A stretch of DNA of 64,000 bases from Bacteroidales bacterium (GCA_017549805.1 JAFYNJ010000028.1:1-64000); one strand, 5' to 3'; shown: positions 24,443-34,566, counted from the first letter of the stretch. Notes: generated by a model not told the origin, from the sequence alone. Numbers and translations: made by a program.

Positions 24443-25525
24443 TTAGCGTTCCTCCAAACTTTTTTCCACTATCACTCCACTGCCGATCACGTAAGGTTCC
24501 GTTTCGTGATATAGCACCCCGAACTGTCCCGGGGCGATACCTGAAATGGCCACATCCGAGACGATGTCGGCACCTTCAGGCGTGATATGGATGGTGCCCA
24601 TGGTGAACTCTGGTTGGTGACGGATCTTATAGCGCACCCGCATGCCTTCGGTAAGGTGCAAGGTGGGATTCATCATCTGAAGGTCGCCCAAGGGGATGAT
24701 GTTGGTGTATTGCGCAATGGGGTCGTAGCCCTGCGACACATACACGATGTTGTTCGGGATGTCCTTTTTCACCACGAACCAAGGACCGCCGCCGAGGCCT
24801 AAGCCTTTACGTTGGCCGATGGTATGGAACCAGAAGCCTTTGTGGCATCCCAACTTCTTTCCCGTCTCCAACTCCACGATGTCGCCCGGCATCTCGCCAA
24901 GGTATTCACGGATATAGTCGTTGTAGTTGATCTTGCCAAGGAAGCAGATACCCTGGCTGTCGTGTCGTTCGGCCGACGGCAGCTTATATTGTGAAGCCAG
25001 TTCGCGGACTTTAGGCTTGGGAATGTCGCCAATGGGGAAGATCACCTTGCTCAGTTGGGCATAGGTGATACGGCCGAGAAAATAGGTCTGGTCCTTGAAG
25101 GTGTCGGCTGCGGTGCCAAGCCAAAAGATACCGTTTTCGTCCTCCCACGAGCGGGCATAGTGCCCTGTCGCAATCTTGTCGAAGCGATGCCCTTCCTTTT
25201 CCTCGAAGGCACCCAACTTGATCCAGCGATTACACATCACATCGGGGTTGGGTGTGAGACCCTTACGCACCATCTCCATGGTATAGCGGCCGACTGTCTC
25301 GAAATATTCGTGCTGAAGATCGACAATATCGAAGGGGCAGCCGTATTTCTTGGCGATGTAGGTGGTGATTTCGATATCTTCTTCCGATGGACAGCTTGAC
25401 AGGTCTTCCTTGCCTTCCATACCTATCTTTATATAAAAGATATGCGGGGTGATGCCCTGTTCTTTAAGCAGCGGCACCACCACGGAGCTATCCACTCCTC
25501 CTGAAACCAAAGCGGCGATATTCAT
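24443..25525 (-). CDS. mnmA: tRNA-specific 2-thiouridylase
   Basis: The 360-residue enzyme thiolates U34 of tRNA-Lys, -Glu and -Gln. The PP-loop SGGVDSSVVVPLLKEQG is at the N-terminus. The two catalytic cysteines are in NPDVMCNRWIKLGAF (near residue 100) and SQGICFLGK (near residue 195). The family blocks ATGHYAR, KDQTYFLGRI and GFWFHTIGQRKGLGLGGGPW are present, followed by the C-terminal β-barrel. Length is normal. A -7 box lies 4 nt from the start codon, giving a very short or absent leader. Confidence 0.95.
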   Translation of the reverse strand: MNIAALVSGGVDSSVVVPLLKEQGITPHIFYIKIGMEGKEDLSSCPSEEDIEITTYIAKKYGCPFDIVDLQHEYFETVGRYTMEMVRKGLTPNPDVMCNRWIKLGAFEEKEGHRFDKIATGHYARSWEDENGIFWLGTAADTFKDQTYFLGRITYAQLSKVIFPIGDIPKPKVRELASQYKLPSAERHDSQGICFLGKINYNDYIREYLGEMPGDIVELETGKKLGCHKGFWFHTIGQRKGLGLGGGPWFVVKKDIPNNIVYVSQGYDPIAQYTNIIPLGDLQMMNPTLHLTEGMRVRYKIRHQPEFTMGTIHITPEGADIVSDVAISGIAPGQFGVLYHETEPYVIGSGVIVEKSLEER

Positions 25526-25529
25526 AGTG

Positions 25530-25537
25530 CAAAAGTA
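25530..25537 (-). promoter_or_regulatory. -7 box (TACTTTTG) for mnmA
   Basis: On the minus strand this is TACTTTTG, a full -7 match ending 4 nt before the mnmA start codon. If used, the transcript would begin at or inside the first codons, so either the mRNA is leaderless or the real start is slightly downstream. Confidence 0.45.
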
Positions 25538-25608
25538 CTCATTTTACGCTAATTGGAGCACTTTGAAATTTATTTTTCAGGTGCCGTCAGGCATTAAGAA
25601 TTTTTTAC

Positions 25609-25616
25609 TAATTTTG
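25609..25616 (+). promoter_or_regulatory. -7 box (TAATTTTG) for the 1051-residue T9SS gene
   Basis: TAATTTTG followed by CAGCC matches the -7 consensus. The same core plus CAGCC occurs before the other large T9SS gene at 39014. The leader is about 90 nt, A-rich, and shows no other recognisable element. Confidence 0.6.
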
Positions 25617-25713
25617 CAGCCGTTTTAAGAGCTTACTTGAATAACAATTAATAGGCTGAAAAACAATCAAATAATATATTATCAAATCGTTAAAAAAACA
25701 AAGTTAAAAAGAA

Positions 25714-28700
25714 ATGAAAAGGAGATTTACAATCCTAATGACCGCATTACTGCTTATGTTCAGTTATGTTGGTCTTGCACAAGTAGTGAGTGGCACGACT
25801 TACTCCACTCCAAGCGTAGATAATTTGCCTACGGGCTGGAGCGGCGAAGACGGTGGTGGAACAAGCTACGTAAAATTAATTGCCGATAGCCATTACATTC
25901 AGACTGCTGAATTTGAGCAAAATGGTTTCACTTCTATTACCATTAAAGCTCGTAAATTTGGTGGACCTTCCGCAACACAAGCACAAATCACTGTGTCTTG
26001 GTATGATTCAGACAATTCAGAAACGGTTCTTGGCACGATTGACCCATCGAATACGACTTTATCGAACTATACCATCAACAGTCCTGCTACTTCTGAAAGT
26101 GGCACTGGTTACATCATGATTCAATGCAAAGGTGCGTCTTCAAGCAAGGGCTCGGGCGTTTCTGAGGTGACCATCACTTATACTGAACCTGGCGGCACAA
26201 CTCCCACCACATACACCGTAACTTATAACTCAAATGTTACAGGTGTTTCACCTGTTGTTGACACTTATGCCGAAGGAGCAGATGTTACCTTGCGTTCCGC
26301 TAATACCTTTACAAACGATGGTTTCACTTTCAACGAATGGAATACTCAAGCTGATGGCGATGGCGATCCATACGACGCGGGCGATGTTATCGAAAACATC
26401 CAAGCCAATATTGAATTGTATGCCATTTGGGAAGAAATTCCCACGGATGAGCATTGGGTACTTGCCGAACTCGCCGAACTCACCGCAAACGATGTGTTTG
26501 TCATTGTGGGTAACAACGGTTCCAACTATGCCATGTCCAATGGTGTTAGTACAACAACAGCTCCGAGCGCAATCTCTGTAACTGTGACTGGTAATGAAAT
26601 CACTAGTGCGGTGGCAGCTAGTATTCAATGGAACATCAGCGGTGATGCCAACGATGGCTACACCTTCTATCCGAATGGTGATAGCGAGAATTGGTTATAT
26701 TGCACCAACACAAATAATGGTGTCCGCGTGGGAACGAATGATAACAAGACTTTTGTGATTGATGCTACTTCTGGTTACTTGAAGCATAACGGCACTAGTA
26801 GATACGTAGGTATTTATAATTCTTCGGATTGGAGATGTTATACTTCTTATACTCAAGCTAATATTGCCAATCAAACCTTCGCTTTCTACAAAAAAGTGAC
26901 TGGTGAAGTTCTTCCTCCGAGCATCACTGCCAACAATGTGAACATTGCCTACGATGCCACTTCTGGTGAAATCGCCTACACGCTCAACAACGGTGTTGAA
27001 GGTGGCGCATTGACCGCTTCTACTGAAAGCGATTGGCTCACTCTTGGCGAAGTTGGAGAAACAGTTCCTTTCACCTGCTTGGCCAATGAAGCCACTGTTG
27101 AACGTACCGCTACGGTTGTCCTTACCTACACCTTCGGCGACAATGAAACCGTGAGCAAAGACGTGACCGTCACTCAAGCTGCTGCTCCTTTGATTTACAC
27201 TACCATCCCGGCCATGTTTGAGGCTGCTACAAGCACCGCTACCGATGTCAATGTTACCTTCGGTAGCTGGGTAATCTCAGCAGTAAAAGGCAGCAATGCC
27301 TACCTCACCGACAACCAAGGCAATGGCTTGATTATCTATGCAAGCAATCATGGCTTCCAAGTTAATGATATCCTGACAGGAACGGCAAGCTGCAAACTTC
27401 AAACTTATCGTGGCTCAGCTGAATTGACGAACCTCACCACTTCAACCGAAGGACTTACCGTTGCTAACAACGGCACTGTCACTGAACAAAACATCGCCAT
27501 TAGCGAACTCGGCGGTGTGAACACAGGCGCTTTGCTGGCTTTCCAAGGTCTGACCTACAATGGCACTGCTCTTGTTGATGGCAATAACAATACTATTACT
27601 CCTTATAATACACTCTATTCCTATACTTTCGAAGAGGGAAAGACTTATAATGTCAAAGGCATTTACCTCCAATATAACCAAACCAAGGAATTATTGCCCC
27701 GCAGCGCTGCTGATATTGAAGAAGTTGTTACCACCGAGACCCACACCCTCACCATCGACGGCTACACCGATGACAACGTCAAAAATGGTTATTACCTCAT
27801 CGCTTCGCCCGTCACTGTGAATCCGGCCGATGTTGAAGGCTTGACCGAAGGCACTTTCGACCTCTACTATTATGATGACACTCAAGACCTCGAATGGATC
27901 AACTACGAGACCCAAAACGGCATCAATGCAGACTTTGGCAACCTCGTTCCTGGTCAGGGCTACCTCTATGCCAAGAAGGCCATGACTGAAAACCAGACCT
28001 ACAGCTTCAACCTCACTGGTGTGCCTTACAATGGTGATGGTGAAATCGACCTTATCGCTGGCTGGAACCTCGTGGGTAACCCCTTCGGCCAAGAGGCTGA
28101 AATCAGCATGGATTACTACGCAATGAATCAAGATGGCAGCGAACTCACTCCTGTAACTGCTAGCACCAATGTGGCCGCCATGCAAGGTGTGTTCGTTTAT
28201 AGTGCAGAGGCTGGAACCGTTATGTTTATGCCTGCTGAAACCGGCACCAACACTGGTGATGACAAGCTCGTCCTCAATGTCACCGGCAACCGTGGCAACG
28301 TCATCGACCGCGCCATCGTCCGCTTTGGTCAAGGTGGCATGTTGCCCAAGTTCCAACTCCATGAGAACAGCACCAAGATCAGCATCGCCAAGGACAACAA
28401 GGACTACGCAGTGGTCAGCAGCGAAACCCAAGGCGAAATGCCCGTCAGCTTCATGGCTAGCGAGAACGGCACCTACACCTTCAGCGTCAACGTCGAGAAC
28501 GTCGAGATGAATTACCTCCACCTTATCGACAACATGACCGGTGCCGACATCGACCTCATCGCCAACCCGAGCTACAGCTTCGTGGCCAAGACCTCTGACT
28601 ACACCAACCGCTTCCGCCTCGTGTTCAACGCCAACAACGGCATCAACGAACTGAGCAACGAAAACTTTGCCTTCTTCAACGGCAGCGAGTTGATCGTCAA

Positions 28701-28869
28701 CAACCAAGGTGAAGCCACCCTGCAAGTTGTCGATATCCTCGGTCGCGTCATCAACAGCCAGAACATCAACGGCAACGAGAACATCAGCTTCAACGTCAAA
28801 TCCGGTGCCTATATGATCCGCTTGATCAACGGCAACGATGTGAAAACGCAGAAGATTGTTGTGGAATAA
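25714..28869 (+). CDS. Multidomain T9SS-sorted secreted protein (1051 residues)
   Basis: The signal peptide is MKRRFTILMTALLLMFSYVG followed by LAQ. Residues ~25-150 form a β-sandwich. Residues ~165-240 are an InlB/Listeria-Bacteroides-type repeat (YTVTYNSNV, FTFNEWNTQADGDGDPYDAG). Residues ~401-490 look like a BACON-type domain (ITANNVNIAYDATSGEIAYT, SDWLTLG, ATVERTATVVLTYT). Residues ~493-665 look like an OB-fold, DUF5689-like region (VSGTASCKLQTYRG style strands). Residues ~676-1051 are shared with the 2369-residue protein at 39096: GYYLIASPVT, GWNLVGNPFG, VIDRAIVRFG, LHLIDNMTGADIDLI and the T9SS tail NDVKTQKIVVE. It is probably an adhesin or surface protein; no catalytic motif was seen. 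A strong terminator follows. Confidence 0.82.
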   Translation: MKRRFTILMTALLLMFSYVGLAQVVSGTTYSTPSVDNLPTGWSGEDGGGTSYVKLIADSHYIQTAEFEQNGFTSITIKARKFGGPSATQAQITVSWYDSDNSETVLGTIDPSNTTLSNYTINSPATSESGTGYIMIQCKGASSSKGSGVSEVTITYTEPGGTTPTTYTVTYNSNVTGVSPVVDTYAEGADVTLRSANTFTNDGFTFNEWNTQADGDGDPYDAGDVIENIQANIELYAIWEEIPTDEHWVLAELAELTANDVFVIVGNNGSNYAMSNGVSTTTAPSAISVTVTGNEITSAVAASIQWNISGDANDGYTFYPNGDSENWLYCTNTNNGVRVGTNDNKTFVIDATSGYLKHNGTSRYVGIYNSSDWRCYTSYTQANIANQTFAFYKKVTGEVLPPSITANNVNIAYDATSGEIAYTLNNGVEGGALTASTESDWLTLGEVGETVPFTCLANEATVERTATVVLTYTFGDNETVSKDVTVTQAAAPLIYTTIPAMFEAATSTATDVNVTFGSWVISAVKGSNAYLTDNQGNGLIIYASNHGFQVNDILTGTASCKLQTYRGSAELTNLTTSTEGLTVANNGTVTEQNIAISELGGVNTGALLAFQGLTYNGTALVDGNNNTITPYNTLYSYTFEEGKTYNVKGIYLQYNQTKELLPRSAADIEEVVTTETHTLTIDGYTDDNVKNGYYLIASPVTVNPADVEGLTEGTFDLYYYDDTQDLEWINYETQNGINADFGNLVPGQGYLYAKKAMTENQTYSFNLTGVPYNGDGEIDLIAGWNLVGNPFGQEAEISMDYYAMNQDGSELTPVTASTNVAAMQGVFVYSAEAGTVMFMPAETGTNTGDDKLVLNVTGNRGNVIDRAIVRFGQGGMLPKFQLHENSTKISIAKDNKDYAVVSSETQGEMPVSFMASENGTYTFSVNVENVEMNYLHLIDNMTGADIDLIANPSYSFVAKTSDYTNRFRLVFNANNGINELSNENFAFFNGSELIVNNQGEATLQVVDILGRVINSQNINGNENISFNVKSGAYMIRLINGNDVKTQKIVVE

Positions 28870-28894
28870 TCAAGAATTCAACCATTGAATTCAG

Positions 28895-28927
28895 AGAGAG
28901 CGGCCCTCGGGCCGCTCTCTTTTTTTT
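28895..28927 (+). terminator. Rho-independent terminator
   Basis: The GC-rich stem AGAGAGCGGCCC pairs with GGGCCGCTCTCT and is followed by eight or more T. It follows the T9SS gene stop codon by about 25 nt. On the opposite strand it may also serve the convergent GH92 gene, but the A-run there is weaker. Confidence 0.9.
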
Positions 28928-28939
28928 GTTCACTCACGA

Positions 28940-31291
28940 TCACTCCGTCATCGAATAAGGCTTGTCCCCGGCATTCATTCCTCGAGAGAGATTCGGCTCT
29001 GGACCCATCTCGAAAACCAGTTCCCCGCCTTGCATCAGTTGCTCGTGCGTCAAATAAAGCTTCGTGATTTCTTGACCGTTAAACCTGACTTCCTGTACAT
29101 AACGACAGGAGTCGTTCACTTCAGGTGCCTTGATCTCCAACGTCTTGCCATTGCCCAAACGCACCTTTAGATAAGGCAGATAAGGAGCCCCTAACACATA
29201 TTGGTCGCTGCCGGGACATACCGGATAGAAGCCCATCACGGAAAAGATGTACCAAGCCGACATCTGTCCGCAGTCGTCGTTGCCGCAGAGACCATCGATG
29301 TTGTTCTTGTAGAAGCGGTTCATGATCTCGCGAAGCCAATATTGGGTCTTGTAAGGTTGCGAACTCCAGTTGTAGAGGTAAGCGATATGATGCGCCGGCT
29401 CGTTGCCGTGGTTGTAGCATCCCATCAGGCCTTCCTCGGTGACGTCTTCGGTGTTTTCAAAAAACTCCTTGGGCAGCTGCATCACGAACAAGGTGTCGAG
29501 ATTATGGATGAATTGTTGGTCACCACCCATGGCTTCAATCAAGCCTTTCACATCCTGAGGCACATAGAACGAATACACCCAGGAGTTACCTTCCACAAAG
29601 CCCTCGCCTTCCGTGTCCATCAAGCTGAACGGCTCTTTCCAACAGCCATTGCTCATCCTTGGACGGGCAAACCCCAACGCAGTGTCGAAGGTGTTGCGCC
29701 AATTGGCAGCGCGTTGCTTATAAACCTCCGCCATCTCCGTGTCTCCAGCTTTCAAGGCGGCTTGATAGATAGCCCAATCGTCGTATGCATATTCCAAGGT
29801 CACCGAAACACAACCACTATTGCGATCGAAAGGCACATAGCCGAGACGCTGATAATCCGAAAGATTCACATAATAGGGACAAATGGAGCTGCGTTGCATG
29901 GCATCCAATCCGCAATGACGTGTTATGCCTTTAACATAGGCGTCGGCAAGTACCGAAGTAGCATGGTAACCGATCATACACCAGTTTTCGTTGCCGTTAT
30001 GCGACCATACCGGCAGCAATCCGTGAACGCTCTGTTCGCTGTGTTTCAGCATCGACTGCACCATATCGGCATTACGCTGGGGTTGCAACACATTAAACAA
30101 GGGATGCAAGGCGCGGTAGGTGTCCCATAACGAAAACACCGTGTAGTTGGTGAAACCTTCTGCCTGATGGATATTGTGGTCGATGCCGCGGTATTGACCA
30201 TCTACGTCCATATAGATCGACGGATTGATCATTGTGTGATACAGTGAGGTATAAAGCATGGCTTTCTGGTCCTCGGTACCTTCGGCTTGAATTATCGAAA
30301 GTTCCTTATTCCACTTTGCTTGGGTCTCGGCCAGCAGTTGGTCGAAACCACGGCCATCCGTCTCGGCATGAAGGTTCTTCAGGGCTCCTTCCGTACTGGT
30401 GGCCGACAAGGCCACCTTCACCTCTAAAGTCCGTGGATTCTCAAACGTGAAATAGGCCACAATTTTGCGTCCAGTCATCTCAGGGAAATTGTGCTTCACA
30501 TCGAACTTGCCCCACATGCCGTTGTATTTGGGCCGCTCAAGCTCCCGATAGCCATAGTCAACAATGGGCTGATTAAAACTGATGGCAAAATAGGTATAGT
30601 TGGTCCTCGCCCAGCCGTTGGTGATACGATAACCCGTCAACAACGTGTCGTTTTCCACACGGAGGTTGGCCCAAAGCGTCTTGCCATCGTAGTTGTAAAT
30701 GGCATGTTGCAAATCAAGGATAATGCTGCCGTGTTCACCTTCAGGATAGGTGTAACGGTGCACGCCCACATGCTCGGTTGCCGTTAGTTCCGCCTTAACG
30801 CCGTAATCATCAAGCACTACCTCATAATACCCAGGACTGGCCTTTTCGGTATCATGACGATAGCGTGATCGATAGCCCGCATCAGGATTGGTTTGCGTTC
30901 CAGGATTGAACTTGATGGCACCCGTGATGGGCATTACCAAGATATCGCCAAGGTCGGAATGACCCGTACCGCTGAAATGGGTGTGACTGAAGCCTACAAT
31001 GGTACTGTCTTTATGCTGATAGCCGGCACAATACTCATATACCCGGGGTTGATAAACGCCATCGATATCATGCGGCACCGTGTCGGTATCTGGACTTAAT
31101 TGCACGATGCCAAAAGGCGCACAGGCACCAGGAAAGGTATGGCCCATGCCGTTGGTTCCGATGATAGGATTGACATATTGGATGTAGTTCCCCTCTGATG
31201 TTTGATCGCATTGAAGCAACTTTTCCGTGGTTTCGCCGCACCCGATACACAACAGGCAAAGGGCTGAAAACAAAAACAGACGGTTTTTCAT
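28940..31291 (-). CDS. GH92 α-mannosidase, lipoprotein
   Basis: The 783-residue product has a lipoprotein signal (LCLLCIGC, cysteine near residue 18), so it is membrane-anchored. GH92 enzymes are calcium-dependent exo-α-mannosidases acting on N-glycans and yeast mannans. The N-terminal β-sandwich starts YVNPIIGTNGMGHTFPGACA and continues with GFSHTHFSGTGHSDLGDI. The (α/α)6 domain carries TYRALHPLFNVLQP, NEPAHHIAYLYNW with the probable acid Glu near residue 631, and GNDDCGQMSAWYIFSVMGFY with the base Asp near residues 672-673. The linkage specificity is not evident. A second GH92 gene is at 55396. Confidence 0.92.
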   Translation of the reverse strand: MKNRLFLFSALCLLCIGCGETTEKLLQCDQTSEGNYIQYVNPIIGTNGMGHTFPGACAPFGIVQLSPDTDTVPHDIDGVYQPRVYEYCAGYQHKDSTIVGFSHTHFSGTGHSDLGDILVMPITGAIKFNPGTQTNPDAGYRSRYRHDTEKASPGYYEVVLDDYGVKAELTATEHVGVHRYTYPEGEHGSIILDLQHAIYNYDGKTLWANLRVENDTLLTGYRITNGWARTNYTYFAISFNQPIVDYGYRELERPKYNGMWGKFDVKHNFPEMTGRKIVAYFTFENPRTLEVKVALSATSTEGALKNLHAETDGRGFDQLLAETQAKWNKELSIIQAEGTEDQKAMLYTSLYHTMINPSIYMDVDGQYRGIDHNIHQAEGFTNYTVFSLWDTYRALHPLFNVLQPQRNADMVQSMLKHSEQSVHGLLPVWSHNGNENWCMIGYHATSVLADAYVKGITRHCGLDAMQRSSICPYYVNLSDYQRLGYVPFDRNSGCVSVTLEYAYDDWAIYQAALKAGDTEMAEVYKQRAANWRNTFDTALGFARPRMSNGCWKEPFSLMDTEGEGFVEGNSWVYSFYVPQDVKGLIEAMGGDQQFIHNLDTLFVMQLPKEFFENTEDVTEEGLMGCYNHGNEPAHHIAYLYNWSSQPYKTQYWLREIMNRFYKNNIDGLCGNDDCGQMSAWYIFSVMGFYPVCPGSDQYVLGAPYLPYLKVRLGNGKTLEIKAPEVNDSCRYVQEVRFNGQEITKLYLTHEQLMQGGELVFEMGPEPNLSRGMNAGDKPYSMTE

Positions 31292-31312
31292 AGTAATGAA
31301 TTTTTTTGGTTA

Positions 31313-31320
31313 CAAAAGTA
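31313..31320 (-). promoter_or_regulatory. -7 box (TACTTTTG) for the 28940-31291 GH92 gene
   Basis: On the minus strand this is TACTTTTG, a full -7 match 21 nt before the GH92 start codon. It is divergent from the yraN promoter 10 bp away. Confidence 0.6.
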
Positions 31321-31330
31321 TGAAAAAAAC

Positions 31331-31338
31331 TATATTTG
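31331..31338 (+). promoter_or_regulatory. -7 box (TATATTTG) for yraN
   Basis: TATATTTG matches the -7 consensus and lies 19 nt before the yraN start at 31358. Confidence 0.6.
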
Positions 31339-31357
31339 CGAAATAATTTCATCTTTA

Positions 31358-31720
31358 ATGGATGCTCACGAACTTGGAATAATAGGCGAGGATCTCGCTG
31401 TTAACTACCTGATTAATAAAGGCTATCAGATTCTCGAACGCAATTGGCGCTCGGGACATAAGGAAATCGACATCATCGCCAGGGAGGGCGACACCTTGGT
31501 GATTGTCGAAGTGAAAACACGAAAGTCAAACACCTACGGTGAACCCGATATCGCCGTCGGCGTGATGAAACAACGCATGCTCATCTGGGCAGCGGATGCA
31601 TACGTCCGCTACAAAAACCTGGATGTGGATGTTCGTTTCGATATCATCTCAATTGTGATTACCGACAAAGAGCCGGAAATCGAGCACATTGAAGATGCTT
31701 TTGTTGTCACCTACCATTAA
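31358..31720 (+). CDS. yraN: YraN/UPF0102 family nuclease-like protein
   Basis: The 120-residue product has the restriction-endonuclease-like fold typical of UPF0102. The motifs are [47 protein letters not shown] (the D...ExK nuclease core) and [17 protein letters not shown]. Family members are found next to ribonuclease HII or 16S rRNA methylase genes in other bacteria, and the cellular role is not settled. The length is normal. The last 4 bases overlap the convergent metG gene. Confidence 0.85.
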   Translation: MDAHELGIIGEDLAVNYLINKGYQILERNWRSGHKEIDIIAREGDTLVIVEVKTRKSNTYGEPDIAVGVMKQRMLIWAADAYVRYKNLDVDVRFDIISIVITDKEPEIEHIEDAFVVTYH

Positions 31721-33777
31721 CCCACCGAGCAACCCGGAGCAACCAAGTCGCTTGGAGTGAGCAGCACGAGACGGCCGTCCTTGTCCTCGGCGGAAAGGAT
31801 CATGCCCTCGCTGACCACGCCTTTCAGCTTGCGCGGCTCGAAGTTGGCGATGAAACAGACTTGCTTGCCCACCAGCTTCTCCGGCTCGGTGTAATACTTG
31901 GCAATGCCGCTCACGATGGTGCGCTTCTGCATTCCGTCGTCAATGAGGAACTGCAACAGCTTATCGGCTTTCGGCACCTTTTGGCATTCGAGGATGGTAC
32001 CCACACGGATATCGACCTTCATGAAGTCGTCGAAAGTCACAACAGGCTTCACTTCGGCAGGCTTCCAAGCATTGAGTTGGTTGGCTTTCTTGGTGTCTTC
32101 CAACTTTTTCAGCTGGGCCTCCACCACGCTATCCTCCACCTTCTCGAACAACAGTTCCGGCTGACCTATGACATGGCCTTCCTTCAACAGCACCGTCTCC
32201 GAAGCATCGTTCCAGCCTTTTACTTCCAGACCTATCATTTGCTGCAGTTTCTTCGCGCTGAAAGGCAAGAAAGGTTCGCTCAAAATGGCAAGATGGGCCA
32301 CAATTTGCAGCGACAAAGCCATGACGGTCTTCACACGCTCGGGATCGGTCTTGATTTGTTTCCAAGGCTCATTGTCGGTGAGGTATTTGTTACCGAGTCG
32401 GGCCAAGTTCATCAGTTCGGAGAGGGCTTCGCGGAACTTATAGGTGTCGATCAGACGACCGATCTTGGCAGGATAGGCGTTCATCTCTTCGATGACGGCT
32501 TTATCCGTATCGTTCAATCCACCCAAAGCCGGCACAGTACCTTCATAGTATTTGTGCGTCAGCACCAAGGTGCGGTTGACGAAGTTGCCGAAGATGGCCA
32601 ACAACTCGTTGTTGTTGCGATCCTGGTAGTCCTTCCAGGTGAAGTTGTTGTCCTTGGTTTCAGGCGCATTGGCGGTCAACACATAACGCAACACATCCTG
32701 TTTGCCAGGGAATTCTTGTAAGTATTCATGCAGCCAAACGGCCCAGTTGCGCGAGGTCGAGATCTTGTCGTTCTCGAGGTTAAGGAACTCGTTGGCGGGC
32801 ACATTGTCGGGCATGATATAGTCGCCATATGCCTTCATCATGCAGGGGAAGATGATGCAGTGGAACACGATGTTATCCTTACCGATGAAGTGCACCAACT
32901 TGGTCTCAGGGTCTTTCCACCACTTCTCCCAATCTTCGCCGCGTTGTTCACAGATTTCCTTGGTGTTGCTGATGTAGCCGATGGGGGCATCGAACCACAC
33001 ATACAGCACCTTGCCATCGGCACCCTCCAGCGGGACAGGCACGCCCCAGTCGAGGTCGCGGGTGACGGCGCGGGGTTGCAGGCCTCCGTCGAGCCAGCTC
33101 TTCACCTGGCCGTAGACATTGGATTTCCACTCCTTGTGGCCTTCGAGGATCCACTCACGGAGCCAACCTTCGTATTGATCAAGGGGCAGATACCAGTGTT
33201 TGGTCGGCTTTTTCACCAAGGCCGCACCGCTCAATTGTGAGTGAGGATTGATGAGTTCGTCGGGGCTCAGAGAGCTGCCGCATTTCTCGCACTGGTCACC
33301 GTAGGCGCCTTCGGCACCGCATTTCGGGCAGGTGCCCACGATATAACGGTCCGAAAGGAACTTCTGACGTTCGGGATCGAAGTATTGCTCCGTTTCCTTC
33401 TCAATAAACTTCCCTTCGTCGTAAAGCTTCTTGAAGAACTCCTGGGCTGTGGCACGATGCATCTTCGAAGAAGTGCGCGAGTAGATGTCGTAGCTGATAC
33501 CTAATTCCTCGAACGACTTCTTGATGATCTCATGGTAGCGGTCCACGATGTCCTGTGGCGTACAGCCTTCCTTCTCAGCCTTGATGGTAATCGGCACGCC
33601 GTGCTCGTCGGAACCACCGACAAACAGCACTTCCCGGCCGCACATTCGCAGGTAGCGGACGTAAGTGTCGGCGGGGATATAGACGCCGGCAAGGTGACCG
33701 ATGTGAACGGGGCCGTTGGCATATGGCAAGGCCGTAGTTACCGTGAAACGCTTGAATTGTTTGTTGGTTGATTCCAT
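31717..33777 (-). CDS. metG: Methionine--tRNA ligase
   Basis: The 686-residue class I synthetase charges tRNA-Met. The HIGH-type motif is [20 protein letters not shown] near residue 15. The zinc-binding knuckle follows ([19 protein letters not shown], four Cys). The KMSKS motif appears as [12 protein letters not shown] near residue 343. The anticodon-binding helical domain follows, and residues ~575-686 form an EMAP/Trbp111-like tRNA-binding domain ([37 protein letters not shown]). The architecture is that of the long bacterial MetRS. A -7 box lies 28 nt upstream. Confidence 0.96.
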   Translation of the reverse strand: MESTNKQFKRFTVTTALPYANGPVHIGHLAGVYIPADTYVRYLRMCGREVLFVGGSDEHGVPITIKAEKEGCTPQDIVDRYHEIIKKSFEELGISYDIYSRTSSKMHRATAQEFFKKLYDEGKFIEKETEQYFDPERQKFLSDRYIVGTCPKCGAEGAYGDQCEKCGSSLSPDELINPHSQLSGAALVKKPTKHWYLPLDQYEGWLREWILEGHKEWKSNVYGQVKSWLDGGLQPRAVTRDLDWGVPVPLEGADGKVLYVWFDAPIGYISNTKEICEQRGEDWEKWWKDPETKLVHFIGKDNIVFHCIIFPCMMKAYGDYIMPDNVPANEFLNLENDKISTSRNWAVWLHEYLQEFPGKQDVLRYVLTANAPETKDNNFTWKDYQDRNNNELLAIFGNFVNRTLVLTHKYYEGTVPALGGLNDTDKAVIEEMNAYPAKIGRLIDTYKFREALSELMNLARLGNKYLTDNEPWKQIKTDPERVKTVMALSLQIVAHLAILSEPFLPFSAKKLQQMIGLEVKGWNDASETVLLKEGHVIGQPELLFEKVEDSVVEAQLKKLEDTKKANQLNAWKPAEVKPVVTFDDFMKVDIRVGTILECQKVPKADKLLQFLIDDGMQKRTIVSGIAKYYTEPEKLVGKQVCFIANFEPRKLKGVVSEGMILSAEDKDGRLVLLTPSDLVAPGCSVG

Positions 33778-33805
33778 GATGACATAAAAATTTGGATAAC
33801 GGGTG

Positions 33806-33813
33806 CAAAAGTA
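33806..33813 (-). promoter_or_regulatory. -7 box (TACTTTTG) for metG
   Basis: On the minus strand this is TACTTTTG, a full -7 match, 28 nt before the metG start codon. No equally good box was seen for the divergent SGNH hydrolase gene. Confidence 0.6.
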
Positions 33814-33854
33814 TGTTTTTTTTCCGTTATTTGCAATTTCTTACTCAAACGCCT

Positions 33855-34553
33855 ATGAAAAACTTCAACTTATTCGGAAACCTCGGGCTATTTGCCTTGG
33901 TTTTGATGGTTTCCCTTCCTGTTCGCGCCCAAATCACTGGCAAGTATGGCACCTACTATGACCAGCGCGAGCTGCTCTTCGAGGCCATGCCGACATCGGA
34001 AAACGACATCATTTTCTTGGGCAACAGCATCACCGACGGTGGCGAATGGTGCGAGCTGTTCCAGAACCCCAACTGCAAGAACCGCGGCATCAGCGGCGAC
34101 ATCACCCCAGGGGTGCTCAACCGTCTTGAAACTATTACCAAAGGCCATCCCGCCATGGTGTTTCTCATGATTGGCACCAACGACATGAACTGGGGCATCG
34201 ATAACGACAGCATCGCCCGTAGCGTGCGCGAGGTGGTGCAACGCATCAAGCAGGAGTCACCGCGCACCCAAATCATCGTGCAGAGCATCCTGCCCACCAA
34301 CGACTGCTACGGTCTCTTCACCGGCCACACCAAACGTTACACCGACGTGCCCATCATCAATGGCATGATCAAAACCATGACGGAAGAGGAAGGTGTCGAT
34401 TACCTTGACCTTTACAGCCGTTTCGCCAATGCCGAGGGCAAGATGAATCCATACTATTCCAACGACGGACTGCACCTGAACGGCAACGGCTACCTCCTCT
34501 GGAAGGAAATTATCGAGCAGACCTATGGCAAATTCAACTCAAAACAAAAATAA
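33855..34553 (+). CDS. SGNH/GDSL-family secreted hydrolase
   Basis: The 232-residue product has a signal peptide (MKNFNLFGNLGLFALVLMVS, cleaved after VRAQ). SGNH block I is DIIFLGNSITDGGEW with the catalytic Ser near residue 57; block II is the Gly in NRGISGDITPG; block III is MIGTNDMNWG; block V is YSNDGLHLNGNGY with catalytic Asp and His. This group includes acetyl xylan esterases, sialate O-acetylesterases and platelet-activating factor acetylhydrolase-like proteins. The substrate cannot be told, but a periplasmic sugar O-acetyl esterase fits the glycosidase-rich setting. The start was placed at the signal peptide; the longer frame upstream overlaps the metG promoter. Confidence 0.85.
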   Translation: MKNFNLFGNLGLFALVLMVSLPVRAQITGKYGTYYDQRELLFEAMPTSENDIIFLGNSITDGGEWCELFQNPNCKNRGISGDITPGVLNRLETITKGHPAMVFLMIGTNDMNWGIDNDSIARSVREVVQRIKQESPRTQIIVQSILPTNDCYGLFTGHTKRYTDVPIINGMIKTMTEEEGVDYLDLYSRFANAEGKMNPYYSNDGLHLNGNGYLLWKEIIEQTYGKFNSKQK

Positions 34554-34558
34554 AATGT

Positions 34559-34566
34559 TATCTTTG
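34559..34566 (+). promoter_or_regulatory. -7 box (TATCTTTG) for the DUF937 gene
   Basis: TATCTTTG is a full -7 match, just after the SGNH hydrolase stop codon. The leader to the ATG at 34610 is made almost entirely of an octamer array. Confidence 0.65.

Noticed and set aside
25617-25713. Riboswitch in the leader of the 1051-residue T9SS gene
   Set aside because: The leader is A-rich with no conserved helices that I can recognise.
27691-28725. A 344-codon open frame on the minus strand
   Set aside because: It is antisense to the T9SS C-terminal module. Its Val/Asp/His-rich composition is that expected from the complement of the sense codons.
29201-30130. A 309-codon open frame on the plus strand
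   Set aside because: It is antisense to the GH92 gene, whose frame has all the catalytic motifs.
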